From the NCBI GenBank assembly GCA_902491475.1, contig CABUHY010000007.1:33303-97302 (forward strand): a stretch of DNA of 64,000 nucleotides, given 5' to 3'. Both the position numbers and the translations under genes were made by a program. The notes beneath the pieces were generated by a model. It worked only from the letters and a program-made list of their open reading frames with translations. It did not search any database and was not told the DNA's origin. This document shows positions 31,498 through 38,509 of the stretch, one piece after another. Each line of letters opens with the position of its first letter. Within the stretch, counting starts at the first letter, position 1. This stretch comes from an uncultured Eubacteriales bacterium (lineage in GTDB: Bacteria > Bacillota > Clostridia > Oscillospirales > Acutalibacteraceae).

Positions 31498-32667
31498 ATG
31501 AAAAAAGCTTTTGATACAATTTCAACCTTTCTCAAGGAAACCGACCTGTATCTTTTGTCGCTGTGCTTTGTCGCCTCGGTGTTCGGCATAATTATGGTTA
31601 CGAGCGCCACAAGGTACACGCTCACTGACGGCGAGGTCATCTCGAGGGAAACGCTCATTATGACCTTGGCGGTTGCCGCAGGTCTGCTTGCCGCAATAGC
31701 CATTTCCCTGCTTGACTATCAGGTGTTTACCAAACTGTGGCCCGTCATTGCGGTTGTCTGCATTGCGCTGATGCTGCTGCTTTTCAAATTCGGCACGGGT
31801 CCGAGCGCACGAAGCGACGCAAGAACCTGGCTTAAATTCGGTCCGATTTCTCTTCAGCCGTCGGAGCTTCTGAAAATCGGCTTTATTATCACATTCAGCG
31901 TTCATCTCGAAAAGTTAAAGGACAAACTCAACCACATTTTGAGCATTTTACAGCTCGGCGTTCATGCGGTAATTCCGATTGCACTTGTTGCCCTCACAGG
32001 CGATATGGGTTCTTCGCTTGTGTTCATTTTCATTACGGCGGTAATGCTCTTTGTCGCAGGTGTGCATTGGGGATATTTCGCAGGAGCGTTTGCGTTTGTG
32101 CTTGCCATTGCTCCGCTTGCGTGGATTTATGTGCTTAAACAGCTTCAGAGAGACAGATTTTTGGCGCTTATCTATCCCGATTTATACAGCGACATTATTT
32201 ATCAGCAGAAATGCGGAATGAGCGCACTGTCTTCGGGCGGATTTGCGGGTCAGGGACTTTTCAAGGGTGCGTACACGCAGTCGGGCGTTATTCCCGAGAG
32301 CAAAAACGATATGATTTTCACTGTTATCGGCGAGGAATTGGGCTTTGTCGGCTGTGCGGTTGCATTGCTTTTGCTTACGCTTATTGCGATACGCTGCATC
32401 TCTGTCGGTAAAAAGTCGAGAGAGCAGTCAACAAACCTTATATGCTGCGGCATGGCGGCGATGATTGCAAGCCAGATGGTTATCAATGTCGGAATGTGCC
32501 TTATGGTTCTGCCCGTCATCGGCATTACGCTCCCGTTCTTCAGCGCAGGCGGCTCGTCCAACCTCTGTATCTATTTCGGTATAGGGCTCGTGCTGAGCAT
32601 TTATCGCCACAACTGCGAGCGAGAAACCGTAAATATCAAGGTCTATGACTCGTTGAGCAAGATATAA
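31498..32667 (+). CDS. SEDS-family peptidoglycan glycosyltransferase (RodA/FtsW/SpoVE type)
   Basis: 389 aa with about ten membrane helices. Conserved SEDS features are RTWLKFGPISLQPSELLKI, LTGDMGSSLVF with the catalytic-region Asp, the loop SGGFAGQGLFKG, PESKNDMIFTVIGEELGF, and the C-terminal GITLPFFSAGGSS. The protein polymerises lipid II glycan chains with a class B PBP. The sequence is closer to RodA than FtsW in overall length and termini, but in a spore former a SpoVE-like role cannot be excluded. It has its own promoter, an SD CGGAG and a strong terminator, so it is monocistronic. Confidence 0.9.
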   Translation: MKKAFDTISTFLKETDLYLLSLCFVASVFGIIMVTSATRYTLTDGEVISRETLIMTLAVAAGLLAAIAISLLDYQVFTKLWPVIAVVCIALMLLLFKFGTGPSARSDARTWLKFGPISLQPSELLKIGFIITFSVHLEKLKDKLNHILSILQLGVHAVIPIALVALTGDMGSSLVFIFITAVMLFVAGVHWGYFAGAFAFVLAIAPLAWIYVLKQLQRDRFLALIYPDLYSDIIYQQKCGMSALSSGGFAGQGLFKGAYTQSGVIPESKNDMIFTVIGEELGFVGCAVALLLLTLIAIRCISVGKKSREQSTNLICCGMAAMIASQMVINVGMCLMVLPVIGITLPFFSAGGSSNLCIYFGIGLVLSIYRHNCERETVNIKVYDSLSKI

Positions 32668-32704
32668 CGATTGTTAAATAAACAAATAAATTCATAAAAA
32701 ATGA

Positions 32705-32741
32705 AAAAGCACGGTAATCGCATAACGGTTACCGTGCTTTT
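32705..32741 (+). terminator. rodA terminator
   Basis: AAAAGCACGGTAA (32705-32717) pairs with TTACCGTGCTTTT (32729-32741). T residues close the right arm. Confidence 0.9.
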
Positions 32742-33084
32742 GGTTTATCGGTGTATAAAAAGCGCAAACACCCGAGGGCTATTGGAATTCCTCGGGTGTT
32801 TACTGGGAAGTATCAATTGACTTGGCGGTCTTTTGATAACTTTTATAGACTTGGCGATGTCTATGTAAAAATAATACATCTTTTGAAGTGCGTTTTCAAG
32901 CGAAATGCAAAACTGCACATTTTTCCTGCAAAACTGCACAGATTTTCGATATAGATATATATTTTTCGCTATACTTTGTTACTCCTTTGTGAATTGTGCA
33001 CACTTTTCTCGCATATCGACTGTGCAATATCACGAAGCGCAGCGCTTTTTGGCATAAAGCGGCAAAAAGTTGCGAAAAAACGGG
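32742..33084. other. Gene-free stretch with hairpins and direct repeats
   Basis: No coding region is supported. It contains a second strong hairpin AAACACCCGAGG/CCTCGGGTGTTT (32766-32801), two 14-bp direct repeats TGCAAAACTGCACA (32906-32919 and 32927-32940, offset 21 bp), scattered TGTGCA motifs at about 32995 and 33020, and a short palindrome AAGCGC-A-GCGCTT (33035-33047). Confidence 0.6.
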
Positions 33085-33114
33085 TTGACAGAAAAAGATT
33101 ATGTAATATATGAT
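33085..33114 (+). promoter_or_regulatory. Promoter of the MATE-type transporter gene
   Basis: TTGACA (33085-33090), 18 bp and TATGAT (33109-33114). It lies 234 bp before the start codon, so the mRNA would have a leader of about 225 nt containing small hairpins (TACCG/CGGTA near 33239-33255; GAAGCG/CGCTTT near 33262-33282). Confidence 0.7.
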
Positions 33115-33347
33115 TTATTCGTATATTTTTCTCCTATGTTGTTTCTTTTTAATTTATATATATCAAAATATGAGATAGAAAATCCGTGAAAAATATTCTA
33201 TTATAGACTTGTACACTTTCTTTTCCCATATACATCTTACCGTCGCAAGCGGTATTTTGTCGAGAAGCGAAACTTTACGCTTTTCATTGGGGCATACGGT
33301 GTTGCGAAATTCAAAGGCAGTATGCGAAAACTGTACAAAGGAAAAAT

Positions 33348-34658
33348 ATGAGACTAAAAACGACACACCTAAAGAATTTTAATTGGCGGCTGTGGCTTGC
33401 ACTTTGCGCACTTGCACTCATCCCCGCAGCTTACCGTACGGTCAAAACCTTTCTTATCGCCTCGGGCGGACAGACGGGCGTATTTGACATCATAGGTCAA
33501 ATGGAGTGGTTTGACCTAATCAACGAAACATTACAGGCATTTCTGATAATTCCGCTGTATTCCGTTCTGAACCGAATTTTCAAAGAACGCAAGGACGGAT
33601 TTGCTGGCGCAGTCTTCAAAACGGGGCTTTGCGCTTTTCTGCTGTACACGCTTTTTTCTTTGGGCGTTTTAATTTACGGCAATTCGCTCATAAGTGCCAT
33701 GAATCCTTGCGAAATCGACTTGGAGGTTACCGCTGTATATCTTCGTCTTGAAACGGTCGCCTTTATGACGGGTATTGCCGTCAGCTTTACAAATATGGTA
33801 TTTGTCGTAATCGGCAAGGACAAAAATGTTTATATTTTTCTTGCTATCCGCATGGTGCTGTCATTGATTGCCGACCTTGTACTGATACCGAATTTCGGCG
33901 TTTACGGCGTGGCAGTATCCAACATCGTGACAAACACTCTGCTGTCCATTTCGTGCGTTTCACTGTTGTACAAACAAGGATATATCAAGGCTTGCCGCTT
34001 TCTGAAATCCGACAGAGCCACGCTTATTAAATGGTTAAAAACAGGAGCCTTTTCGGGATTTCAGCAGCTTTTGGACAACTTAATTTATGCCATTATGGTC
34101 TGTAAAATGGTAAATGCGGTTACCGAACAGGGCAACTATTGGATTGCGAACAACTTTATATGGGATTGGCTTTTAATCCCCGTTACCGCACTTACGGAAG
34201 TTATCCGCTCTGACTGCAAAAATGGGTATAAAGCGCTTAGAAAATCCGATTATTATACAGTTGCCGCCACAAGTATTGGTGTATGGGCGTTGACAATTCC
34301 CGCCTGGATGCCGTTTTTCCGCTGTGTGCAGGGTCTTGAAAATGCAGGCGAGGTCTTTTCGATTGTCATAAGGCTCTGTCCGTTTTATATTGCATATACA
34401 GGGTCTGCAATAATCGACAATATTTTTGTGGGCTTAGGCAAAACAAGCTGCAATGCGATAAACTCGTTGATTATAAATATCGGATATTACGGAATATTCT
34501 ACATTTTGTATCGGTTGCAAATAATTACATTTGATATGAATACGATTATTCTGATGTTTGGCTTCGGCATGGTCGTACATTATGCTGTTTCTCTTATAGA
34601 GGAAAAAGCGGTTTTCAAAAGAACAGATAAACCCGCAGATGTGTGTTTAACAAACTGA
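33348..34658 (+). CDS. MATE-family transporter (probable multidrug/cation antiporter)
   Basis: 436 aa with about twelve membrane segments arranged as two six-helix halves. Segments such as VYGVAVSNIVTNTLLSISCVS, VEN-like LENAGEVFSIVIRL and PFYIAYTGSAIIDNIFVGLGKT fit the MATE superfamily. Similarity to characterised NorM/DinF members is modest, and related lipid or polysaccharide flippases share the fold, so the substrate is unknown. It is a single gene preceded by AAAGGA and a long leader. Confidence 0.78.
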   Translation: MRLKTTHLKNFNWRLWLALCALALIPAAYRTVKTFLIASGGQTGVFDIIGQMEWFDLINETLQAFLIIPLYSVLNRIFKERKDGFAGAVFKTGLCAFLLYTLFSLGVLIYGNSLISAMNPCEIDLEVTAVYLRLETVAFMTGIAVSFTNMVFVVIGKDKNVYIFLAIRMVLSLIADLVLIPNFGVYGVAVSNIVTNTLLSISCVSLLYKQGYIKACRFLKSDRATLIKWLKTGAFSGFQQLLDNLIYAIMVCKMVNAVTEQGNYWIANNFIWDWLLIPVTALTEVIRSDCKNGYKALRKSDYYTVAATSIGVWALTIPAWMPFFRCVQGLENAGEVFSIVIRLCPFYIAYTGSAIIDNIFVGLGKTSCNAINSLIINIGYYGIFYILYRLQIITFDMNTIILMFGFGMVVHYAVSLIEEKAVFKRTDKPADVCLTN

Positions 34659-34667
34659 AATGCACGC

Positions 34668-34702
34668 AAAATCAAGCCGCCCTTGCAAGGGGCGGCTCTG
34701 TT
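34668..34702 (+). terminator. Possible terminator after the transporter gene
   Basis: AGCCGCCCTTGCAAGGGGCGGCT is a compact hairpin. T residues follow only weakly on either strand. Confidence 0.45.
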
Positions 34703-34804
34703 GACTAATGTTTTTATTTTATAAAACACCGCAGTAACGGCTGTTGCGGCTCTATGTGGCAGAATATATAATTCGGGCATAACGAGCTGCGAACCTACGG
34801 AAAT

Positions 34805-34966
34805 TTATTTTCCGTTAAACACAAACTCTACATTAGGATAATCCTGCATATACAGGCTAAAAGGAAGAAGTTCTTCTTCAATCGGGCAAAACGCTAATTT
34901 CAAAATTTTTTCGCAAGCGATTTGAACTTTTTCATTCCCTGTTTTTTCATAATTTACCTCTCTCAA
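34805..34966 (-). pseudogene. Small ORF, possibly frameshifted or a gene remnant
   Basis: A 53-codon frame (TTG 34966 to TAA 34805) encodes an acidic peptide ending PFSLYMQDYPNVEFVFNGK, but it lacks a ribosome site. A better start, ATG at 34950 behind GAGAGAGG, lies in another frame and stops after 16 codons at 34900. The two frames would join by a -1 shift at GCG AAA AAA TTT. This is either a degraded gene, a sequence error or a frameshifted small protein. Family not recognised. Confidence 0.35.
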
Positions 34967-35011
34967 TGTTTTTTATAAGCATACACCTACAAGAGAGAGA
35001 AAAAGCGAACA

Positions 35012-35040
35012 TTGAAAACAGAGGCGGTCGGGAGTATAAT
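35012..35040 (+). promoter_or_regulatory. Promoter of the sirtuin gene
   Basis: TTGAAA (35012-35017), 17 bp and TATAAT (35035-35040). It lies 31 bp before the ATG, and its position argues against translation from an in-frame TTG at 35012. Confidence 0.85.
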
Positions 35041-35071
35041 ATTTTTATACTCTTTTATCGGAAGTGATATT

Positions 35072-35797
35072 ATGACGGATAAAATCAAGGCTCTTCAGGC
35101 TGTTATCGACGAATGTAACGACATTGTGTTTTTCGGCGGAGCGGGTGTATCCACAGAGAGCGGCGTTCCCGATTTCAGAAGCGAGGACGGCTTATACCGT
35201 ATGAAATACGACTATCCGCCCGAGACGATTTTAAGCCATACATTTTTTATGAATAGGACCGAGGAATTCTATCGGTTTTACAGGGACAAGATGCTTTGCG
35301 ACACCGCCAAGCCCAATGCGGCGCATTTGTTCTTGGCAGAGCTTGAAAAGGCAGGAAAGCTCAAGGCTGTAATCACGCAAAATATCGACAACCTGCATTT
35401 TGAGGCAGGCAGTAAAAAGGTATATGAGCTTCACGGAAGCGTTTACAGGAACCACTGTATGAACTGCAATAAATTTTACGGATTTGATTACATTAAGAAC
35501 TCGTCGGGAATACCGAGGTGCTCCTGCGGCGGAATAATAAAGCCTGATGTCGTGCTCTACGAGGAGGGGCTGGACGAGGCGACGCTTCGGGGTTCGATTG
35601 AGACAATCAGGAACGCCGACGCACTGATAATCGGCGGTACATCACTTGCGGTCTACCCTGCCGCAGGGCTTATAGATTATTTTCGAGGTAAATATCTTGT
35701 TGTGATAAACCGTGACGCAACACCGAGGGATAACCAAGCCGATTTGGTAATCAACGAGCCTATAGGCAAGGTCTTTTCGCAGATAAGGATAAAATGA
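35072..35797 (+). CDS. NAD-dependent protein deacylase (sirtuin)
   Basis: 241 aa from the ATG at 35072. The protein removes acyl groups from lysines using NAD+. Sirtuin motifs are complete: GGAGVSTESGVPDFRS (NAD binding, about 22-37), TQNIDNLH (102-109), catalytic His121 in LHGSVY, a zinc site Cys129/Cys132/Cys150/Cys152, and GGTSLAVYPAAGL. Overall length matches bacterial CobB-type enzymes. The gene stands alone behind its own promoter, next to a large repeat cluster. Confidence 0.95.
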   Translation: MTDKIKALQAVIDECNDIVFFGGAGVSTESGVPDFRSEDGLYRMKYDYPPETILSHTFFMNRTEEFYRFYRDKMLCDTAKPNAAHLFLAELEKAGKLKAVITQNIDNLHFEAGSKKVYELHGSVYRNHCMNCNKFYGFDYIKNSSGIPRCSCGGIIKPDVVLYEEGLDEATLRGSIETIRNADALIIGGTSLAVYPAAGLIDYFRGKYLVVINRDATPRDNQADLVINEPIGKVFSQIRIK

Positions 35798-35816
35798 ACA
35801 AAGTTGCGGACAGGGC

Positions 35817-36124
35817 TTACGGCTGTCCGAATTTATATCAAATCTAAATAGTGCTTTCGCCCCAGGTACGAGTGGGCTGTCATTTTTCATTTTTGAAAAA
35901 TGACTGAGGGAGATTTCCCACAGTTTGATGAAATCTATTTTAACTCCCTCAGTTTCGCTTCGCTCAACAGCGGTCGCATATGTTGCCCGGGGAGGGAGCG
36001 AAACTTCTCGTGCAATTACATATTCATTTATGGCGTAGGGCGGGTGCAACGCCCTTGCGGGCGAGATAAGAGTGAATAGTGAAGAATGAAAAGTGGAAAG
36101 TTGTATAATAAAAACGGACAGCAC
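35817..36124. repeat. Repeat cluster part 1 (families A, B-like, F, E)
   Basis: In order: family A at 35817-35830; a family-B half element with the variable hairpin GTCATTTTTC-ATTTTT-GAAAAATGAC (35879-35904) followed by TGAGGGAG and, further on, CTCCCTCAG; inverted family F (35969-36012); inverted family E (36035-36124). No gene is visible. Confidence 0.8.
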
Positions 36125-36168
36125 GGAGAGAGAAAATATGATAAAATATTTTAAGGAGAGTGCGTCAA

Positions 36169-36246
36169 ATGAATAAAAAGAGAAATTATACAAAGGAGTT
36201 CAAGAGCCAAGGAAAGTTGTATAATAAAAAAGAACAGCACAAATAA
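36169..36246 (+). pseudogene. Remnant of an IS3-family OrfA transposase N-terminus
   Basis: A GGAG site precedes an ATG and the codons MNKKRNYTKEFKSQ, which resemble the start of IS3/IS600-type OrfA proteins (K-R-x-Y-x-x-E-F-K). After about 14 codons the sequence changes into a family E segment (GGAAAGTTGTATAATAAAA, also at about 36094-36112) and stops. Either a repeat inserted into, or recombined with, an insertion sequence, or only this end survived. No other transposase part is visible in the window. Confidence 0.5.
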
Positions 36247-36264
36247 AAGAATATAGTAAATCGT

Positions 36265-36524
36265 GTAGGGCGGGGGCTTGCTCCCGCCGCCGGATTGTTG
36301 TTAGTTTATCATAATTTACGGTTTATATGGAATTGAAAATAAAATGCCATACCGATATAATAACACACAACCTGTAGGGGCTACCTGCGGTCGACCGCCA
36401 AATTTCTGCTGACATTAAAAGCGGGCGAACACAGTTCGCCCCTACGATATGATATGAAATATAATTTGATTATATCAGTTAATTTGCAGTATTCCTTTTC
36501 GGCGGGAGCAAGCCCCCGCCCTAC
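36265..36524. repeat. Repeat cluster part 2 (families D, C, D)
   Basis: Inverted family D (36265-36292), inverted family C (36373-36446), forward family D (36500-36524). Spacers are AT-rich and non-coding. Confidence 0.85.
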
Positions 36525-36548
36525 GCTATATGATATATTTTTCAAGTT

Positions 36549-36724
36549 GTGCGTTCAGCCTCCCTTGTGTAAAGGGGGGTGCCGAACGAATGTGAGGCGG
36601 AGGGATTGTAAGATTGTTTTTATATGATTTTATAAAAATCCCTCAGTCATTTTTTGCTCCAAAAAATGCCAGCTCCCTTTACAAGGAAGCCTGTGTCGGA
36701 CAGCCGCAAGGGCTGTCCCTACGG
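36549..36724. repeat. Full-length inverted family B element followed by family A
   Basis: The core at 36557-36692 starts GTGCGTTCAGCCTCCCTTG (from 36549). It contains the inverted constant half (GTGAGGCGGAGGGATTGT), an AT-rich centre, CCCTCAG, the variable hairpin CATTTTTTG-CTC-CAAAAAATG (36658-36678), and CAGCTCCCTTTAC. Family A follows at 36697-36724. Confidence 0.85.
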
Positions 36725-36769
36725 TGTTTATCAAATTAAAATGTACGCAGAACCAAGCCTTCCTCTGAC

Positions 36770-37087
36770 GGGCAACATATGCGACCGCCGCCTGTGGCGG
36801 ATAAAGGGAGCATCTGTCGGCGCAGCGGTCGATTTTGTGCGGCGCCCCAAGCCGCATAAACAAAATCGGGAACCGCAAGAGGGCAATAGGTGGCACGCCG
36901 CAGGCGTGACGGAAGGAGAGAGGCAATAAATATCAAATTTTCGTTATCTCTCCCTCAGTCAAACGCAGGGCGTTTGACAGCTCCCTCGTCAGAGGGAGCC
37001 TATGTTTGCACATAATTTATAAATTGCTATAAACCGATAATTGTTACAAACGCACCGCCGCCCGAAGCAAATTCTGCTTCGGGCGGC
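36770..37087. repeat. Repeat cluster part 3 (families F, B half, hairpin)
   Basis: Family F core at 36770-36790. A partial family B at 36950-37008 has the variable hairpin TCAAACGC-AGG-GCGTTTGA (36959-36977) between CTCCCTCAG and CAGCTCCCT. A separate hairpin GCCGCCCGAAGCA/TGCTTCGGGCGGC lies at 37057-37087. The whole 35798-37181 interval shows no intact gene. Confidence 0.75.
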
Positions 37088-37181
37088 AAGTGTTATGCGA
37101 ATATTTTAAGGGGGGATTATGGCAATTTAATGCTTTTGATAAATGATAATGTGAAATGTGTAAAAATCTTATTAAGGCCGA

Positions 37182-37604
37182 TTACGAAAGCGCTGCACCG
37201 AGCTTTTCGCAATCAGAAAGGGTCTGTTCGTCGGGAGCTTCGTTGCAAATCACGCTGTCGCAGACAAGGTTTGCGCCTGACGCCTTGCAGTCGTCCTCCC
37301 AAGTTTCCATCCATTCTCCGCCGCCCCAGCCGTAAGAGCCGAAAAGCGCAATGGATTTTCCGTTAAGCTTTGGCTTGCACGCCGAAAACATCGGTTCAAA
37401 TTCCGATTCTTCAAGCTGTTCACAACCCATTGACGGGCAGCCGAAAGCAATAAAATCATAACTGTCAACCATATCCGGAGTGAATTCATCGGGGGTAAAA
37501 AGCTGGACCTGTGCCCCTGCTTTTTCAGCTCCCGACTTTACAGCCTGAGCCATTTCAAGGGTGTTACCCGTGCCGCTCCAATATACAACAGCAGTTTTAC
37601 TCAT
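37182..37604 (-). CDS. Flavodoxin
   Basis: 140 aa from the ATG at 37604 (SD AAAGGAG). A low-potential FMN electron carrier, often replacing ferredoxin under iron limitation. The FMN phosphate loop is YWSGTGNTLEMA (about 8-19). Other family features are FIAFGCPSMGCEQLEE and the aromatic FMN-stacking loop FGSYGWGGGEWM. It is 15 bp downstream of the DUF3793 gene in one operon, behind two copies of an AGTTAGC-N4-GCTAACT operator, which fits iron-responsive control. Confidence 0.95.
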   Translation of the reverse strand: MSKTAVVYWSGTGNTLEMAQAVKSGAEKAGAQVQLFTPDEFTPDMVDSYDFIAFGCPSMGCEQLEESEFEPMFSACKPKLNGKSIALFGSYGWGGGEWMETWEDDCKASGANLVCDSVICNEAPDEQTLSDCEKLGAALS

Positions 37605-37618
37605 AGTTAAATCTCCTT

Positions 37619-38164
37619 TCATACAGTAAGCTTCGCAAGGCTTCTTCCGCCCTGCCAAAGCCGTTTATATACAGACTTGCATTTGTTGAATTTTGCAAAA
37701 GTCTTGATAGCCTCGCACTCGTTGCAATAAACCTTCCAACAGCCGGTGCATTTGCAATTTTGCCCCGCATTATCGATAAATCCGACAACATCGCCGAGAG
37801 GATACCCGAGGAATAAGCCGATTTCATGCGGAAATTCTCCGCTCAACGCCAAACGGGATTTAAGCCTTGAAATGCAATACTCAACCTCCGCGGATTCATA
37901 GCCGTATTCCGATAAAAATTCGGCAACGCCTTTTTTTGACAAATCGGAAGCGAGCTTAGATTTCCTGTAAGCGTAGACAAGCGCCGAGCTTTCACACTGT
38001 TTGAGAATAAGCAACTCAATCCCCTTTTCGGAGAGTTGGCTGTTGAGCCTTTCAACCGAGAAAACAAGCTCTTCGCCGTTTTCAAAGGGTATATTCATTA
38101 AATTTGCGGTTTTAATCGACGCAAGCGTCGGAGAGCAATGTTCGATAAGATATTTTTCAAGCAT
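37619..38164 (-). CDS. DUF3793 family protein
   Basis: 181 aa. The DUF3793 pattern is seen in the N-terminal HCSPTLASIKTANLMN, YRKSKLASDL, FPHEIGLFLGYPLGDVVGFI and the cysteine cluster CKCTGCWKVYCNECEA (about 145-160). The four cysteines could bind a metal or an Fe-S cluster. Function is unknown, but the family commonly sits next to flavodoxin genes in Clostridia, as here. It is the first gene of the operon and has a consensus promoter with an operator at each end of the leader. Confidence 0.85.
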   Translation of the reverse strand: MLEKYLIEHCSPTLASIKTANLMNIPFENGEELVFSVERLNSQLSEKGIELLILKQCESSALVYAYRKSKLASDLSKKGVAEFLSEYGYESAEVEYCISRLKSRLALSGEFPHEIGLFLGYPLGDVVGFIDNAGQNCKCTGCWKVYCNECEAIKTFAKFNKCKSVYKRLWQGGRSLAKLTV

Positions 38165-38197
38165 TTATAAGTGTTCCCGTCAGTATTCGTTAAATTC

Positions 38198-38215
38198 AGT
38201 TAGCATACGCTAACT
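38198..38215. promoter_or_regulatory. Operator copy 1 (AGTTAGC-N4-GCTAACT), proximal to DUF3793
   Basis: Perfect 7+7 inverted repeat around ATAC. It lies 34 bp before the DUF3793 start, inside the leader. The pattern resembles DtxR/IdeR-type boxes rich in TTAG/CTAA. Confidence 0.75.
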
Positions 38216-38263
38216 GTAATTCTTAAAATAAAGCTCAAGCCTAACTTTGTGCCGAGCTTTTCG

Positions 38264-38281
38264 AGTTAGCCATTGCTAACT
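38264..38281. promoter_or_regulatory. Operator copy 2 (AGTTAGC-N4-GCTAACT) at the transcription start
   Basis: The same inverted repeat around CATT, starting about 8 bp after the -10 hexamer. Centres of the two copies are 66 bp apart. An extra half-site CTAACT is at 38241-38246. Confidence 0.78.
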
Positions 38282-38289
38282 GTGGGTAA

Positions 38290-38318
38290 ATCATAGCATT
38301 TTACTATGTATTTGTCAA
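38290..38318 (-). promoter_or_regulatory. Promoter of the DUF3793-flavodoxin operon
   Basis: On the minus strand, TTGACA (38318-38313), a 17-bp spacer and TATGAT (38295-38290). Confidence 0.87.
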
Positions 38319-38363
38319 GGGGTTTTTATATATTTTTTTATTTTGCGGAAAATTTATTTTTGT

Positions 38364-38430
38364 GTAGGGGAGAACTGTGTTCACCCGTTTTTAATTTCTG
38401 CTGAAATTGGCGGGCGACCGCAGGTCGACC
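38364..38430 (+). repeat. Dispersed repeat family C, degraded copy
   Basis: GTAGGGGAGAACTGTGTTCACCCG and GGGCGACCGCAGGTCGACC; two substitutions weaken the first hairpin compared with 1133-1205. Confidence 0.8.
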
Positions 38431-38466
38431 ATAAAAACAGAGAGACGCCAAAAGGCCTCTCTCTGC
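38431..38466 (-). terminator. Terminator of the YhgE operon
   Basis: CAGAGAGACGCC (38438-38449) pairs with GGCCTCTCTCTG (38454-38465), with one bulged base. The minus-strand tail is TTTTTAT. Confidence 0.85.
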
Positions 38467-38509
38467 GTTTTGTTGATATTCGATTATAAATCCAAATAGC
38501 CGCTTATCA

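Noticed and set aside
35012..35071. N-terminal extension of the sirtuin from a TTG at 35012
   Set aside because: The segment is a promoter (TTGAAA-17-TATAAT) and the sirtuin fold begins properly at the ATG at 35072.
36630..36936. Overlapping open frames of about 65-98 codons in the repeat cluster
   Set aside because: They run through families A, B and F on both strands; the translated sequence is only repeat-derived and has no ribosome sites.
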